A stretch of 64,000 bases of DNA from Myxococcales bacterium (GTDB taxonomy: Bacteria; Myxococcota_A; Polyangia; Palsa-1104; JAEUJZ01), in assembly GCA_016794505.1 (NCBI GenBank), contig JAEUJZ010000023.1:275473-339472 (forward strand), read 5' to 3'. The translations under genes and the position numbers were made by a program. Under the pieces are notes generated by a model that did not search any database, had not been told where the DNA came from, and was given only the letters and a program-made list of their open reading frames with translations. Each line of letters begins with the position of its first letter. Position 1 is the first letter of the stretch. This document shows, one piece after another, positions 24,694 through 34,388 of the stretch.

Positions 24694-25965
24694 ATGAGCA
24701 CCTCTGCGCCAGTGCGCCCCTTATCGGGCGTTCGCGTTCTCGATCTGTCTCGGCTCTTGCCGGGGCCGTTCTGCACCATGATCCTTTCGGACTTGGGCGC
24801 GCAGGTCGACAAGGTCGAAGATCCCCATGTCGGCGACTATCTGCGGCTGTTTCCGCCCTTGGTTACCGTCGGATCCGCGCAGGGATCGTGGGATGTCTCG
24901 GCGCGCTTTGCGTCGATCAACCGCGACAAGCGCTCGCTAAGCCTAGACCTGAAGAACCCGGCGGCACGCGATGCCCTGCTGCGTCTGCTGCCCCACTATC
25001 ACGTCCTGGTCGAGAGTTTCCGCCCCGGTGTGCTCGATCGTCTCGGGCTCTCGGTTGCGACCTTGCACCAGCACAACCCGGCCCTGGTGGTCTGTTCGAT
25101 CACGGGCTATGGCCAAACCGGGCCCTATCGCGATCGCGCCGGACACGATCTGAACTATGTCGCGCTGGCCGGCGTGCTCGGTCTGTGCGGCGAGCGCGAG
25201 GCGGATCCGCCCCATGTCATGCCCATTCAAGTGGCCGACTTGGGAGCCGGTGCGCTGTGGCCAGCCGTACAGATCTTGGGCGCGCTGCGCGTCGCGGAAA
25301 AGACCGGCCAAGGCAGCCACCTCGACGTATCAATGTGCGAAGGCGCGCTGTCCTTCCTGATTCCCGAGCTATGCAATCGCGCCGCGGGCGGACCGCCTCC
25401 GCGACGGGGTGGCGAGCTTCTGACGGGGGGGAAGGCGTGCTATCGGGTGTATCGCGCAGGCGATGGCCGCTTTCTGGCTGTCGGCGCCCTTGAACCAAAG
25501 TTCTGGCTGGCCTTCAACGCCGCCATCGGCCGCCCCGGCGATCCGTCTGAGCTAATCGGCGACGACGCGCAGCAAGATGCGGTGCGAGCCGAGATCCAGG
25601 CCATCCTGTTGCAGAAGACGCGCGACCAGTGGATCGCGCACTTTGCCGCCTTGGGCAGCGATGTCTGCGTCGAGCCCGTGCTAGAGCTGGACGAGCTTTC
25701 ACAGCATCCCGTCCATGCATCACGCGAGCAGTTCTTTTCGATCGCAGCGTCTTCTGGCACGCGCAGCGACGGCACACCCATCCCTCCGCTTTCGCAGGTG
25801 CGTACGCCGGCCCTGCCGCCGCATGCGGTGGGTCAGGTCTGCCCGCCGCCGCAGCTTGGCGAACACAGCTTCGCCATCCTGCAGGAAGCCGGCTTCAGCG
25901 CGGAAGAGATCCGCCGCTTGCAGCAGAGCGGTGCCGCCCGCCTTGCCACAGGCTCCGGCGCATGA
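24694..25965 (+). CDS. Family III CoA-transferase / alpha-methylacyl-CoA racemase-like
   Basis: A CaiB/BaiF-fold protein of 423 residues. LSGVRVLDLSRLLPGPFCTM at the N-terminus and KRSLSLDLKNPAARD are standard family blocks. ESFRPGVLDRLGLS and SITGYGQTGPYRDRAGHDLN follow. The His-Asp pair in GHDLNYVALAG matches the alpha-methylacyl-CoA racemase active site, favouring racemase over transferase, though residues alone cannot settle this. Length is typical. The stop codon overlaps the start of the M16 protease gene (ATGA), so the two are translationally coupled. It lies about 110 bp after the SCP2 gene. Confidence 0.88.
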   Translation: MSTSAPVRPLSGVRVLDLSRLLPGPFCTMILSDLGAQVDKVEDPHVGDYLRLFPPLVTVGSAQGSWDVSARFASINRDKRSLSLDLKNPAARDALLRLLPHYHVLVESFRPGVLDRLGLSVATLHQHNPALVVCSITGYGQTGPYRDRAGHDLNYVALAGVLGLCGEREADPPHVMPIQVADLGAGALWPAVQILGALRVAEKTGQGSHLDVSMCEGALSFLIPELCNRAAGGPPPRRGGELLTGGKACYRVYRAGDGRFLAVGALEPKFWLAFNAAIGRPGDPSELIGDDAQQDAVRAEIQAILLQKTRDQWIAHFAALGSDVCVEPVLELDELSQHPVHASREQFFSIAASSGTRSDGTPIPPLSQVRTPALPPHAVGQVCPPPQLGEHSFAILQEAGFSAEEIRRLQQSGAARLATGSGA

Positions 25966-28900
25966 GGTCGCCGCCAGCACAGCACCGCTCGCTGGGTCGC
26001 ACGCTCGCCGCGCTGTGCTGGGTCTGGTTTCTGCCGCACGGGACCTGGGCCGCCGACAGCACGAAGCGAGCGCTGGGGCCGGTCGCGCGATCTGAAAACC
26101 CGCCGGCATTGCGCAGCGAAAAGATCGCCGAGGCGACCCTGCTCGTCTCGCCCGATTCGCTGACTGCTGCCGTCGCTGTGACCGCGCTCGTCCGCGCGCC
26201 GCAGGTCACACCGAGCACGCCTCTGCCCGCCGCCGGACTGCGCCACCTGCTTGAGCACGTGCTGATGGATCCCAGCCACCCCGCCGGAGCACGCGCCATG
26301 CAGCTTCGAGCGCAAGGCTGGCGGGTTCAGGCGTTCACTACACCGGAATACACGGCGTATCAGGTCGTCGGCGATCGCACGCGCCTCGGGGATGCCCTGC
26401 AGTTCGTGCATGCCCTGCTGTCTACCCCCCCCCTGCCGGAAGGCCGCGAGGCCGAGGCGCGCTTGGCGCAGCACCGACAGGCTCTTTCGCTGTCAACCGC
26501 GCTGGAGCCGTCTTCGGCTGCGCCGCTGCAGCGCCTGTTCGCAAGCGCCTTTGGCGAGCGCCATCCTGGCGCCCGACCGATCGTTGGCTCGCCCGAGCAG
26601 CTTGCCAGCCTGTCCGCTTCCGCCCTGCGTGAGCACTGGCAGCAGTCGTATCGCCCACCGGCCCTGACGCTGATCCTCTCAGGAGGCCTCGATGCTGCCG
26701 CGCTCAGCCTAGCCCGCTCTGGGCTTACTGAGCTCGACGCGCACATCGCGCGTACCCGAGGCCGCCTGTCGAATCCGGCCGCATGGCCGCCCCCTCGCGC
26801 GGTCGGCACTGTGAAGAGCCCGCCCGCCGAGAGTCATCGACCCGGTCCGCAGCTTTTGTTATTGCCCCCCGTCGCTGAAAAGAGCGGCGGCGACGCCCAA
26901 AGTACCTGGCTTGCCTTTGCCCTCGACGGCGCCACACCACACGATCTGGCGGCCATGGAAGTCGCCGCTCAGCTCGGCCTTTCGCTGGGGGGGACCGCCT
27001 CGCTGATCCCCGGCCCCGGACAGAGCCCTTCGCTGTGGGTCCTACGCATCCCGAATACCGCGTCGGATCCAGCCGACAGCGTGCGTGCTGCCGTCGACGC
27101 CATCTGCCGCTTGGCTGACAGCGTGACCGACGAGCTTGTGGCGCAAGCACGCCGCCGCGTCAGCCTGGACATCGCCCAGCGCGCCGAGACGCCCGCCGGC
27201 CAGGGCCTGCGCATCGCCAGCCTCTGGCTGGCTGGCCTCGACGAAGCGATCTTCCAGCAGCGCCTGCTTTCGCTTAGCGCCGCGGATCTGCGGCGAGCGC
27301 TCGCTCGCTTTCTGCAGGTGGACCGCGTCTCGCTGCTGCTGCCGACGCAGGCGCGGTTCTCTCTGGATGCCCGCGCCGCGCTAGAGCGTCGCGTCCGCGA
27401 GCAGCTACACACCCTGTCCAGCCGCTCTGCCCAGGTGCCGCCTGCGACGGTGCGCAGCGGTGCTGTGGCGCAGCCAGTCGAAGCCGCCGCCAAAGCGATG
27501 GTGCTGCAAGCCCAGACGGGAGCCCACATCGTGCTGCTGCCCGAGGCGCGACCGAGCCCTCTTTCGGCGAGTAAGCGGGTCGCCCTCACGGCGCTGTGGC
27601 CCGGCGGTCGCCACCGCGAAGACCCGCGGCAGCGAGGCTTGCATGATCTGTTGGTGCGGGTGTGGCCGCGCGCGACGACGGCCTTGCCCAGTGCTCGCTT
27701 TGCCGCACTGTCAGCCGACCTGCACCTGAGCCTGGGGGCCGAGACCAGCGACGACGCGTTTGCTCTGCGGATGCAGCTTCCCAGCGAAAACGTGCCGCAG
27801 GGCCTGGCTTTGCTGCGCGACTGCATCGAATCGCCAGCCATCAGCGAAGCCGATGTCGAGCGGGCACGTCGCGATGTCGTCCTTTCCAGCCGTCGCCCAC
27901 CACTGCGCGATCTGGCTCCGCGGGCACAGCGCTCGGCGACCGAGATCGACGCAGCCCGCTTCGCTTGGCAGCTCTTCCAAGCCGGCCTGCACCGGACCGC
28001 TTTGGCGCAGCCCGCTTCGTCGCCCAAGCTCTCCGGCACGTCACGCCCTGCGGCCGCGGCCTACGAAGACCTCGCAGCGACGGTGGCGGTGCTGACCACG
28101 CGTCAGTTGCAGGAAAAACTGCGTACCTACACGCATAGCTCCCTAGTGCTGGCCCTCGTCGGAGACTTCGACCCGCACGCCGTCGTGGCACAGCTCTCGC
28201 CGTGGCTGGGAGCCGTCTCAGTCGTGGGCGAGCCGACGCGTGGGGCCTCGACCGGGACAGCCGCTGCGTCCGACGCTGCGCCTGCGATGACAAGCACTCT
28301 GTCCAGCGAGCGCGGAGCTGACGCCCAGACGTTTGCCTTTGCCCCGACCCAGCAGGCCCACTTGGTTCTGGGCGCGGCTGTGCCCGGCTGCTCGGTGACG
28401 CGTGGGGCGCGTCGCTCGCCGGCATTCGCCTCGACGCAGGCCGCTCTTTCCCTGCTGCTTGAGCTCTTGGCTTCCGAAAGCGGCATCGGTCAAGCGCAGC
28501 AGGCCCTGCTCAGCCGGCGTGCCCTGGCCTTTACCGTCGAAGGAATCCGCACGGGCTGCGTGCCAGACAGCACCCTGGCTTTGTATGTGGCGACCACGCC
28601 GCGCAACCTGGACGCCGCCGAGGCCAGCCTGCGCGACGAGCTACGGCGCTTTTTGGATCATCCTCCCGACGCCAACGCCCTGGCCTTGGCGCGCGAGCGG
28701 CTGGCGAGTCGCTGGGTCTTGGCCAGTCAGCGACGCAGCGATCGCGCGCTGCAGCTTGCTCGCGGGCTCTTGTTCGGACAGGCCGATCCGGCGCTCGGCG
28801 ACGAAAGTCCAGCCGATCTTCTGCGCAAGCTAGAGCCTGAGACCCTGCAAGCGGTCGCCAAGCGCTATCTGCGCGAAGATCAGCTGCTGCGGGCCGTTGT

Positions 28901-29180
28901 GCTGCCGGATTCCCAACGCATCGCCGTCGGCAACCGCGGCGTCTCGCTGCGCGAACGCGAGCCGACAACCGCCCAGCCAACCGGCGACGCCAGTCGACGA
29001 GCCGCACCGCCCTCTAAAGGCTCGTCGGCCAAGTCCGGCCCCAGCGACAAGGCCGCAACAAAGAGCCCTGACCACGCGGCAAAGCGCACTCCAGCGGTGA
29101 AACACGCGGCGAAACCGGGCCATAAACCAGCAGGCCAGGCCGTGCGCCGAATCGCCGGCAAGCCGCCGCAGCGGCTCTGA
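25962..29180 (+). CDS. M16 zinc peptidase, two tandem modules
   Basis: A secreted or periplasmic pitrilysin-type protease of about 1072 residues. A signal peptide (AALCWVWFLPHGTWA) opens it. The first module carries the inverted zinc motif HLLEH (H95, E98, H99) and the downstream EAEARLAQHRQAL glutamate region. YRPPALTLILSGGLD is a typical strand. A second module begins about residue 510 (HIVLLPEARPSPL) but has GLHDLLVRVW in place of HxxEH, so it is probably non-catalytic, as in many M16 pairs. The C-terminus is a Lys/Ala/Pro-rich tail of about 80 residues. The ATG at 25962 overlaps the upstream stop; a much longer frame further upstream is shadow of the CoA-transferase gene. Confidence 0.85.
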   Translation: MRSPPAQHRSLGRTLAALCWVWFLPHGTWAADSTKRALGPVARSENPPALRSEKIAEATLLVSPDSLTAAVAVTALVRAPQVTPSTPLPAAGLRHLLEHVLMDPSHPAGARAMQLRAQGWRVQAFTTPEYTAYQVVGDRTRLGDALQFVHALLSTPPLPEGREAEARLAQHRQALSLSTALEPSSAAPLQRLFASAFGERHPGARPIVGSPEQLASLSASALREHWQQSYRPPALTLILSGGLDAAALSLARSGLTELDAHIARTRGRLSNPAAWPPPRAVGTVKSPPAESHRPGPQLLLLPPVAEKSGGDAQSTWLAFALDGATPHDLAAMEVAAQLGLSLGGTASLIPGPGQSPSLWVLRIPNTASDPADSVRAAVDAICRLADSVTDELVAQARRRVSLDIAQRAETPAGQGLRIASLWLAGLDEAIFQQRLLSLSAADLRRALARFLQVDRVSLLLPTQARFSLDARAALERRVREQLHTLSSRSAQVPPATVRSGAVAQPVEAAAKAMVLQAQTGAHIVLLPEARPSPLSASKRVALTALWPGGRHREDPRQRGLHDLLVRVWPRATTALPSARFAALSADLHLSLGAETSDDAFALRMQLPSENVPQGLALLRDCIESPAISEADVERARRDVVLSSRRPPLRDLAPRAQRSATEIDAARFAWQLFQAGLHRTALAQPASSPKLSGTSRPAAAAYEDLAATVAVLTTRQLQEKLRTYTHSSLVLALVGDFDPHAVVAQLSPWLGAVSVVGEPTRGASTGTAAASDAAPAMTSTLSSERGADAQTFAFAPTQQAHLVLGAAVPGCSVTRGARRSPAFASTQAALSLLLELLASESGIGQAQQALLSRRALAFTVEGIRTGCVPDSTLALYVATTPRNLDAAEASLRDELRRFLDHPPDANALALARERLASRWVLASQRRSDRALQLARGLLFGQADPALGDESPADLLRKLEPETLQAVAKRYLREDQLLRAVVLPDSQRIAVGNRGVSLREREPTTAQPTGDASRRAAPPSKGSSAKSGPSDKAATKSPDHAAKRTPAVKHAAKPGHKPAGQAVRRIAGKPPQRL

Positions 29181-29192
29181 TATCTTGGTCGC

Positions 29193-31325
29193 ATGTCTGC
29201 GCTTGCGACCGACGGTGAGCGGCTGCGCATCGCCCTTGTGCTAGAGGGAGGCCGAAGCCGCAGCGACGCGGCGAGCCTGTCTGCCGTGGCCCGCGCCCTG
29301 GAACAGTCCGGGGCCGAGGTGCATCTGATTCGCCATGGTCTGGGGCGGCTGTCGACGCTGCAGGTGCAGCGCGCGGTGCAAAAAGCCCGGCCACACGTGC
29401 TGATCGCCACCGGCATTCCGTCGAGCCGGCACCTGCGCCGCACCGCCGAGCGCTTGGGCTGCCCGCTCGTCTGTTACTTCTGGCCCAATGCCCCGCTTTT
29501 GGATCCGCACCGTCGACCGCGCAAGAAACCAGCAGCGCCGACGGAGATCGATCCGACCGCGGACGAAGGCATCGTCTTGCAGCACGCCGTGGTCGGCAGC
29601 CAGCAGCAGCTCGACGACTTGTTGCGGGTCTTGGGCCCAGACAGCGGGCGACCGCGGCTTGCTCCCGCGCGCATCCATGTCTTGCCGCCGCTTCTCGACG
29701 CTGCCATCTTCGAGGCGCAGGCTGCGACGCTGAATACCCAACCGACGACGGCGCGCGACTCGGTGGTGCTGGGTGTCTACGGCACGGCGCCAGAGCAGCT
29801 CTGTGCCGGCTCGCCGGGCGTGCAGGCGATTTCTCTCGACGGCGCACCCGTGACCCGGTCGGCAGACGCCAGCGAAGCGCAGCGCCTGGCGGGTTGTGCC
29901 GGCCTCGTCGTCGTTGTGCAGGATGAGCAGGATGCGCGGGATGCCGCCCGTCGCATCGCCGTCGCCTTGGTGCTGGGCAAGCCGGTGCTGCTGGTCGGCT
30001 TTGGCTCAAGCGGACGCGTAATCCCCGCCGAGATTCAGGCGCTGGATCTGCCGCCCGCTCTGCTGCGCTCCGTCCCCAAAGCCGAGCTGCCCCAGGCCCT
30101 TGCGCAGCTCGTCGCCGAGCTTCATCCGGCTGCTGCGCCGTCAGCCCATGCAGTCGCTGCCACCCACGCGTCGCTGCACAGCCTGCGGGAAGCGCTGCAC
30201 CCCACTCAGGTTCTGTCCGAGCACGTGGCACTCCTTTTCGAAATCGCCGATCTGACCGCACACATCGAGAGTCCAGCGTCAGCCACGCACTCGACGAGTC
30301 GAAGCGCAGCCCAGCCCCCCAGCCTGACGCTTCACGCACGGGCGCTGGGTCTGCGCTTTTCTCGAAAGCCGCAGCGTCTGATCCTGCGCTACCAAGCCGT
30401 GGTCTCTGAGCTTCGTGGCTTTGATTCGACTGCGCTCATCACAAGGCCGACTCTGGAACAGCAGCTTCAGACGCTGCTGTCTGCTGGATATCAGCCGGTG
30501 TCGCTCTCGGCCATGGCCCTGCAAGACGATCTGCCCAGGCGCTGCGTCGCCGTGACCTTCGACGGTGGCCACGCCGGAGTAGCGACTCTGGCGGCGCCGC
30601 TACTCAAGCGCTTGGGGATCCCGTTTACGGTCTTTGTCGCCACGGATCTGCTGGTCCACGATCCCGTGTGGCCGTGGCCTGACCTGCTGGTGCGGGCGCT
30701 GGCCGATCCCGTCGCTCGCGCGCAGAGCCTGCCGCTTTTACAAGCCGACCCCCGCCTGGCGCCTCTTTTGGCCCATCCGACGTGGCCGCAGCAGGCCCAG
30801 GCGCTGCGCCTCGCTCTCGCTCGCGTTCCGGCCGGTCCGCGCCAGGCGCTGATCGATGCGCTTCGTGCCCGGCTGCAAGACCACATTGGATCCGGTCCAC
30901 CGACTGGACATATCGATGCCTCGTCGCTGCTTACGCCCTCGCTGCTACCCGAGATCCGCGCTGCCGGGGGCGAGCTAGGCTCGCATGGCTGCAGTCTGGT
31001 CCCGTTTGCCTCTCTCGATGACGCAGCGCTAGACAGCGAGCTTGTCAAGAGCCGTCGCGTGCTCATCGCGCATGGCGAGCACAGCCCTGCTCTGGCCCCG
31101 GCGCCGCTTTCCGACCAGCCAGGCATTGATGCCAGGGTCGCGAAGGCCGCCGCCGCTGCTGGCTATCAGCTTGCGGTCTGCAATCACCAAAGGCCCGAGG
31201 CCGAGGTTCCGGCGCGCTTCTCTCTTGTGCGCTGCTCTCTTTCTGAGCGCGCATCGACGGCCCGCGATGGGACCTTTGATGCCCATCGCCTGTGGCTCAG
31301 TATGACCCATAAGGCGCCGCGCTAA
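29193..31325 (+). CDS. GT-like domain fused to degenerate polysaccharide deacetylase (NodB-like)
   Basis: A 710-residue cytoplasmic protein, without a signal peptide. The N-terminal part (about 10-330) looks like a GT-B glycosyltransferase-type nucleotide-sugar domain (LRIALVLEGGRSRSDAASLS, VLGVYGTAPEQLC), although it lacks a clear EX7E motif. The C-terminal part (about 390-700) matches NodB deacetylases: VAVTFDGGHAG, FTVFVATDLL, GGELGSHGCSLVPF. However, the TFDDG metal Asp is Gly and the HxxxH second His is missing, so deacetylation is unlikely or altered. It follows the M16 gene by 12 bp, implying an operon. Confidence 0.6.
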   Translation: MSALATDGERLRIALVLEGGRSRSDAASLSAVARALEQSGAEVHLIRHGLGRLSTLQVQRAVQKARPHVLIATGIPSSRHLRRTAERLGCPLVCYFWPNAPLLDPHRRPRKKPAAPTEIDPTADEGIVLQHAVVGSQQQLDDLLRVLGPDSGRPRLAPARIHVLPPLLDAAIFEAQAATLNTQPTTARDSVVLGVYGTAPEQLCAGSPGVQAISLDGAPVTRSADASEAQRLAGCAGLVVVVQDEQDARDAARRIAVALVLGKPVLLVGFGSSGRVIPAEIQALDLPPALLRSVPKAELPQALAQLVAELHPAAAPSAHAVAATHASLHSLREALHPTQVLSEHVALLFEIADLTAHIESPASATHSTSRSAAQPPSLTLHARALGLRFSRKPQRLILRYQAVVSELRGFDSTALITRPTLEQQLQTLLSAGYQPVSLSAMALQDDLPRRCVAVTFDGGHAGVATLAAPLLKRLGIPFTVFVATDLLVHDPVWPWPDLLVRALADPVARAQSLPLLQADPRLAPLLAHPTWPQQAQALRLALARVPAGPRQALIDALRARLQDHIGSGPPTGHIDASSLLTPSLLPEIRAAGGELGSHGCSLVPFASLDDAALDSELVKSRRVLIAHGEHSPALAPAPLSDQPGIDARVAKAAAAAGYQLAVCNHQRPEAEVPARFSLVRCSLSERASTARDGTFDAHRLWLSMTHKAPR

Positions 31326-31371
31326 ACCACCAGGGATCCTCAGCGATCCAAGGCGGTCCGCGGCGAAAAGG

Positions 31372-31399
31372 TTGACAGGGCAGGGCGGGCTCGGATAAA
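31372..31399 (+). promoter_or_regulatory. Sigma-70-type promoter of rpsT
   Basis: TTGACA at 31372-31377 and GATAAA at 31394-31399, separated by 16 bp, lie about 80 bases before the rpsT start. The -35 is perfect and the -10 matches TATAAT at 4 of 6 positions. Confidence 0.55.
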
Positions 31400-31477
31400 G
31401 GTAGCGGACTTTCTTGTGGATTCGATGGCGCATGGACGCAATGCACTGCGGTCTGTGCCCAGTTCTCGGAGGACCCC

Positions 31478-31849
31478 TTGGCGAACGTCGCATCGGCCGA
31501 AAAACGCAACCGGCAGCGCATCAAGCGCCGCGAGCGCAACCTGCAGCACCTTGTCACCATGCGTACCCGAGTGAAGCGCGCCCGCGCTGTGCTCGATAAG
31601 GCGCAAGAGTCCCCCGAATCGGTCACGCCGACCGTCGAGCAAGCGATCCAGCAGCTAGCCAAGGCGGCGCAGAAGGGCGTCATTCACAAGAAGACGGCCT
31701 CGCGCAAGATCTCGCGCCTGACCAAGGCGCTGAACAAGGTCAAGCCGACGCTGGCCGCAGCCAAGAAGGAACCGGCCAAGAAGGAGCCGGCCAAGAAGCC
31801 CGCCCCCGCCAAGAAAGCCGCGGCTCCCAAGACCGAGTCCAAGAAGTAG
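31478..31849 (+). CDS. rpsT: 30S ribosomal protein S20
   Basis: A small-subunit protein binding 16S rRNA. The basic N-terminal helix KRNRQRIKRRERNLQH and the middle block VIHKKTASRKISRLTKAL are S20 signatures. It ends with a Lys/Ala/Pro-rich extension of about 30 residues, in which KKEPA recurs, beyond the usual S20 end. Translation starts at a TTG preceded four bases away by CGGAGGA; rpsT is known for TTG/UUG starts with weak initiation that allow autoregulation in E. coli, which may apply here too. A promoter-like pair is seen 80 bp upstream. It is 123 residues, longer than the typical 85-90. Confidence 0.92.
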   Translation: MANVASAEKRNRQRIKRRERNLQHLVTMRTRVKRARAVLDKAQESPESVTPTVEQAIQQLAKAAQKGVIHKKTASRKISRLTKALNKVKPTLAAAKKEPAKKEPAKKPAPAKKAAAPKTESKK

Positions 31850-32015
31850 CGCGCGACTGCTTCGCGGCGACTGCTTCGATCTCGTCCCCGCTGCTTCCTT
31901 CCGTCTTCACCCATCCCCGTTTGTTGCGTGTACCCCGCGTCGCTCGGCGCAGGGCTTGCCTTGTCTGCTCGTTTGGGCCTGTCGTTTCTGGGCGCGGGCG
32001 ACGGAATCGTCGACG

Positions 32016-33413
32016 CTACAGCCCGAACTTTTCGACGCGCCGCAAAAGAGCAAAGCGCGAGATGCCCAGGATCTCGGCCGCTTTCACCTTCTTGCCCCCC
32101 GCCATGCGCAGCGCTTCTTCCAGCAAGCGGCGCTCTAGGTTTTCCAGCGTGTCGCGACCGGGCTCGAAGGTGACGGTCAAGCCGCGCTCGCTCGGTGCGG
32201 TCAGTGGCGCAAGCTGACGCTGCAGCGTGATCTCGGCCACGCGCGGGGGCAAAAGATCCGGCGTGAACTCGGTCGTCGTCGGCGAGGCCAAAATCACAGC
32301 GCGCTCCATCAGGTTGCGAAGCTCACGCACGTTGCCGGGAAAGTCGTAGTTCGTCAGCAGATCCGACACCTCGCGCGATAGCGAGAGCGTCTTGCCCATG
32401 CGGCTGGCGAACTCGCCCAAGAAGTGCTGCGAAAGAAGCAGGATGTCGTCGCTGCCTCGGCTGCGCAGCGGCGGCAGGTGAATCGGAAACACCGACAGAC
32501 GATGGAACAGGTCCAGGCGAAACTTCTTTTCGCTGACCAGCTCAGACAGGTCGCGGTGCGACGCGGCGATGACGCGGGCATCAAAGGCCACCGGCCGCAC
32601 GCCGCCGACTCGCTCGAACGTGCGCTCTTCCAGCACGCGCAAGAGCTTGCCTTGCAGCGGAAACTCCATGTCGCCGATCTCGTCGAGCAGCACGGTGCCG
32701 CGTCCCGCCATTTCCAAGCGACCGGGCTTCTGTCGTTCAGCACCCGTGAAGGCGCCTTTTTCGTGACCGAACAGCTCGCTTTCCGCCAGAGGCGTCGGCA
32801 GCGCAACGCAGTCGATGGCGACAAACGGCTCGCCGGCTCGACTCGACAGGGTGTGGATGGCGCGGGCGGCGATGCCTTTGCCGGTGCCACTCTCGCCCGA
32901 CAGCAGCACCGTCGTGTCGGGAGATGCCGCGACTTCTGCAATGCGAGCCCGTACCTCGCGCATGCGCGTCGATTCGCCCAAGAACGCCTGCGCCAGATTG
33001 CTGCTGGCCGCGCTCGCCGGGGATGCTGGGATCTGCCTCGCGGCCCGTGCCACCCGCTCGGCCTCGACGACGCGCTCGACGACATCGGGAAGCTCGGTCG
33101 ACTTGGGAACGTAATCGGTCGCCCCACGCCGCATGGCTTCGACAGCGTTTTCGATGGTGCCGTACGCGGTCATCATCAGCACAGCCGGCGCTGGCTTGCT
33201 CTGTCGCAAGGGCCCGATCAGATCCAGGCCCGACCCGTCGGGCAGCATGTGATCGAGCAAGATCAGGATGTACGGATGACGGCGCGCTCTGAGCAAGCCC
33301 TCAGCGGCGGTGATGGCGACATCCGCCTCAATGCCGCGGCGCCCCAGCAAGCGCTGCAAGCCGCGAGCGTACGTTTCTTCGTCGTCGACAATGAGGGTTC
33401 GCCACTCGCTCAT
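32016..33413 (-). CDS. NtrC-family sigma-54 response regulator
   Basis: Activates sigma-54 promoters after phosphorylation. The receiver domain has D10/D11 and the phosphoacceptor D54 (ILLDHMLPDG), with Lys in VPKST. The AAA+ domain has GESGTGKG Walker A, the sigma-54 contact GAFTGA, GTVLLDEIGDME Walker B, and an R-finger region (RFRL-like KKFRLDLFHRLSVFP). A Fis-type helix-turn-helix ends the protein (KVKAAEILGISRFALLRR). Length of 465 is typical. ATG 33413 with AAGGA about six bases upstream is chosen, with a GTG one codon earlier. No histidine kinase is adjacent; a candidate partner is the orphan kinase at 51.3 kb, which is inference. Confidence 0.93.
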   Translation of the reverse strand: MSEWRTLIVDDEETYARGLQRLLGRRGIEADVAITAAEGLLRARRHPYILILLDHMLPDGSGLDLIGPLRQSKPAPAVLMMTAYGTIENAVEAMRRGATDYVPKSTELPDVVERVVEAERVARAARQIPASPASAASSNLAQAFLGESTRMREVRARIAEVAASPDTTVLLSGESGTGKGIAARAIHTLSSRAGEPFVAIDCVALPTPLAESELFGHEKGAFTGAERQKPGRLEMAGRGTVLLDEIGDMEFPLQGKLLRVLEERTFERVGGVRPVAFDARVIAASHRDLSELVSEKKFRLDLFHRLSVFPIHLPPLRSRGSDDILLLSQHFLGEFASRMGKTLSLSREVSDLLTNYDFPGNVRELRNLMERAVILASPTTTEFTPDLLPPRVAEITLQRQLAPLTAPSERGLTVTFEPGRDTLENLERRLLEEALRMAGGKKVKAAEILGISRFALLRRVEKFGL

Positions 33414-33422
33414 CACGCATCC

Positions 33423-34097
33423 TTAGGGGGCAGAAGAATAAGCAAAGACCTGCGACCGCGGATCAGCCAGCCAGCCGGCCACACTGAAGCCGGCCCGGTC
33501 CTTGTCCGACAAAAACGGCCCCTCGACGCTGGGCTGGGCCGGAAGCTGCCCGGTTAGTTGCAAGAACAGCGGACGAAGCTCGGGCGTCTCGCGCTCGCAC
33601 AGCGACCAGTCGATGTCCTCAGAAAGCGGACAGATGCCGGCTTCGGTCGTCGGGCTGTAGTGGCCGCTGCAGAAGTATTCGATCAGCGTCTCTTGCGGAA
33701 AGAAGTTGCCGTGCGCAAAGCCAGGCGGCACCCAGATCCACTCGGCCTCGTCGCGATCCGGCGACGCGGGAATGTCATAGGCCAGGATCTTGCCGCAGGT
33801 CGGCGAGCCATGGCGAATGTCCAGCACCAGATCGATCATCCGGCCGTGTACCGTGCGCACCAGCTTGCCGACATAGGGGCTCCACTGAAAGTGCAGACCG
33901 CGTACGGTGCCGCGACGCGAATAGCTCTCGTTGACCTGCACGAAGTCGACGCCGTCGAAGCAGCGCAGATCGGGATGATTTTGGAAGTCGCTGCGGCGGT
34001 ACGTCTCGGTGAAGTAGCCTCGCGCGTCGCGGAAGCGGGCGAAGCGCAAGACCTTTACTTCGGGGATCACGAGGGACTTCACATGGACAAGCTTCAC
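33423..34097 (-). CDS. rfbC: dTDP-4-dehydrorhamnose 3,5-epimerase-like cupin (RmlC family)
   Basis: Catalyses the RmlC step of activated deoxysugar synthesis. The fold is recognised from FRDARGYFTETYRRSDFQ, the NESYSRRGTVRGLHFQWSP stretch with the catalytic His, GRMIDLVLDIRHGSPTCGK, and VPPGFAHGNFF. At 224 residues it is slightly longer than typical RmlC (about 185), mainly because of the C-terminal tail. The GTG start at 34097 has AGGTGAGG about 4-8 bases ahead. It precedes the NtrC-type gene by 9 bases, so both may be on one transcript, which is unusual. No other rhamnose genes lie nearby. Confidence 0.82.
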   Translation of the reverse strand: MKLVHVKSLVIPEVKVLRFARFRDARGYFTETYRRSDFQNHPDLRCFDGVDFVQVNESYSRRGTVRGLHFQWSPYVGKLVRTVHGRMIDLVLDIRHGSPTCGKILAYDIPASPDRDEAEWIWVPPGFAHGNFFPQETLIEYFCSGHYSPTTEAGICPLSEDIDWSLCERETPELRPLFLQLTGQLPAQPSVEGPFLSDKDRAGFSVAGWLADPRSQVFAYSSAP

Positions 34098-34388
34098 GAC
34101 GGCCTCACCTGCGGGTCATGGGGTCTGCCAGGCGGTGTCCTTTTTCACTGATCCGGGCAGCCAGCTCCGACGGAACTAGCCGACGACACAGCCGCCTGCA
34201 TGGCGAAACAGACGCGCAGAATGCCGCCGTGGATCCCACCTGTCAACAGCGCCCTTGGACAAAGCCCCGACGCACAGACCGCTGGGCCGCGCGATCTGGC
34301 AGCCGATCCAAGGCACGCAGCCGGGCCCGACCCACTCTCGGGCTGCCGACCCGGATCGACCGCGAAACCTGCGTGATACGATGGCGCT

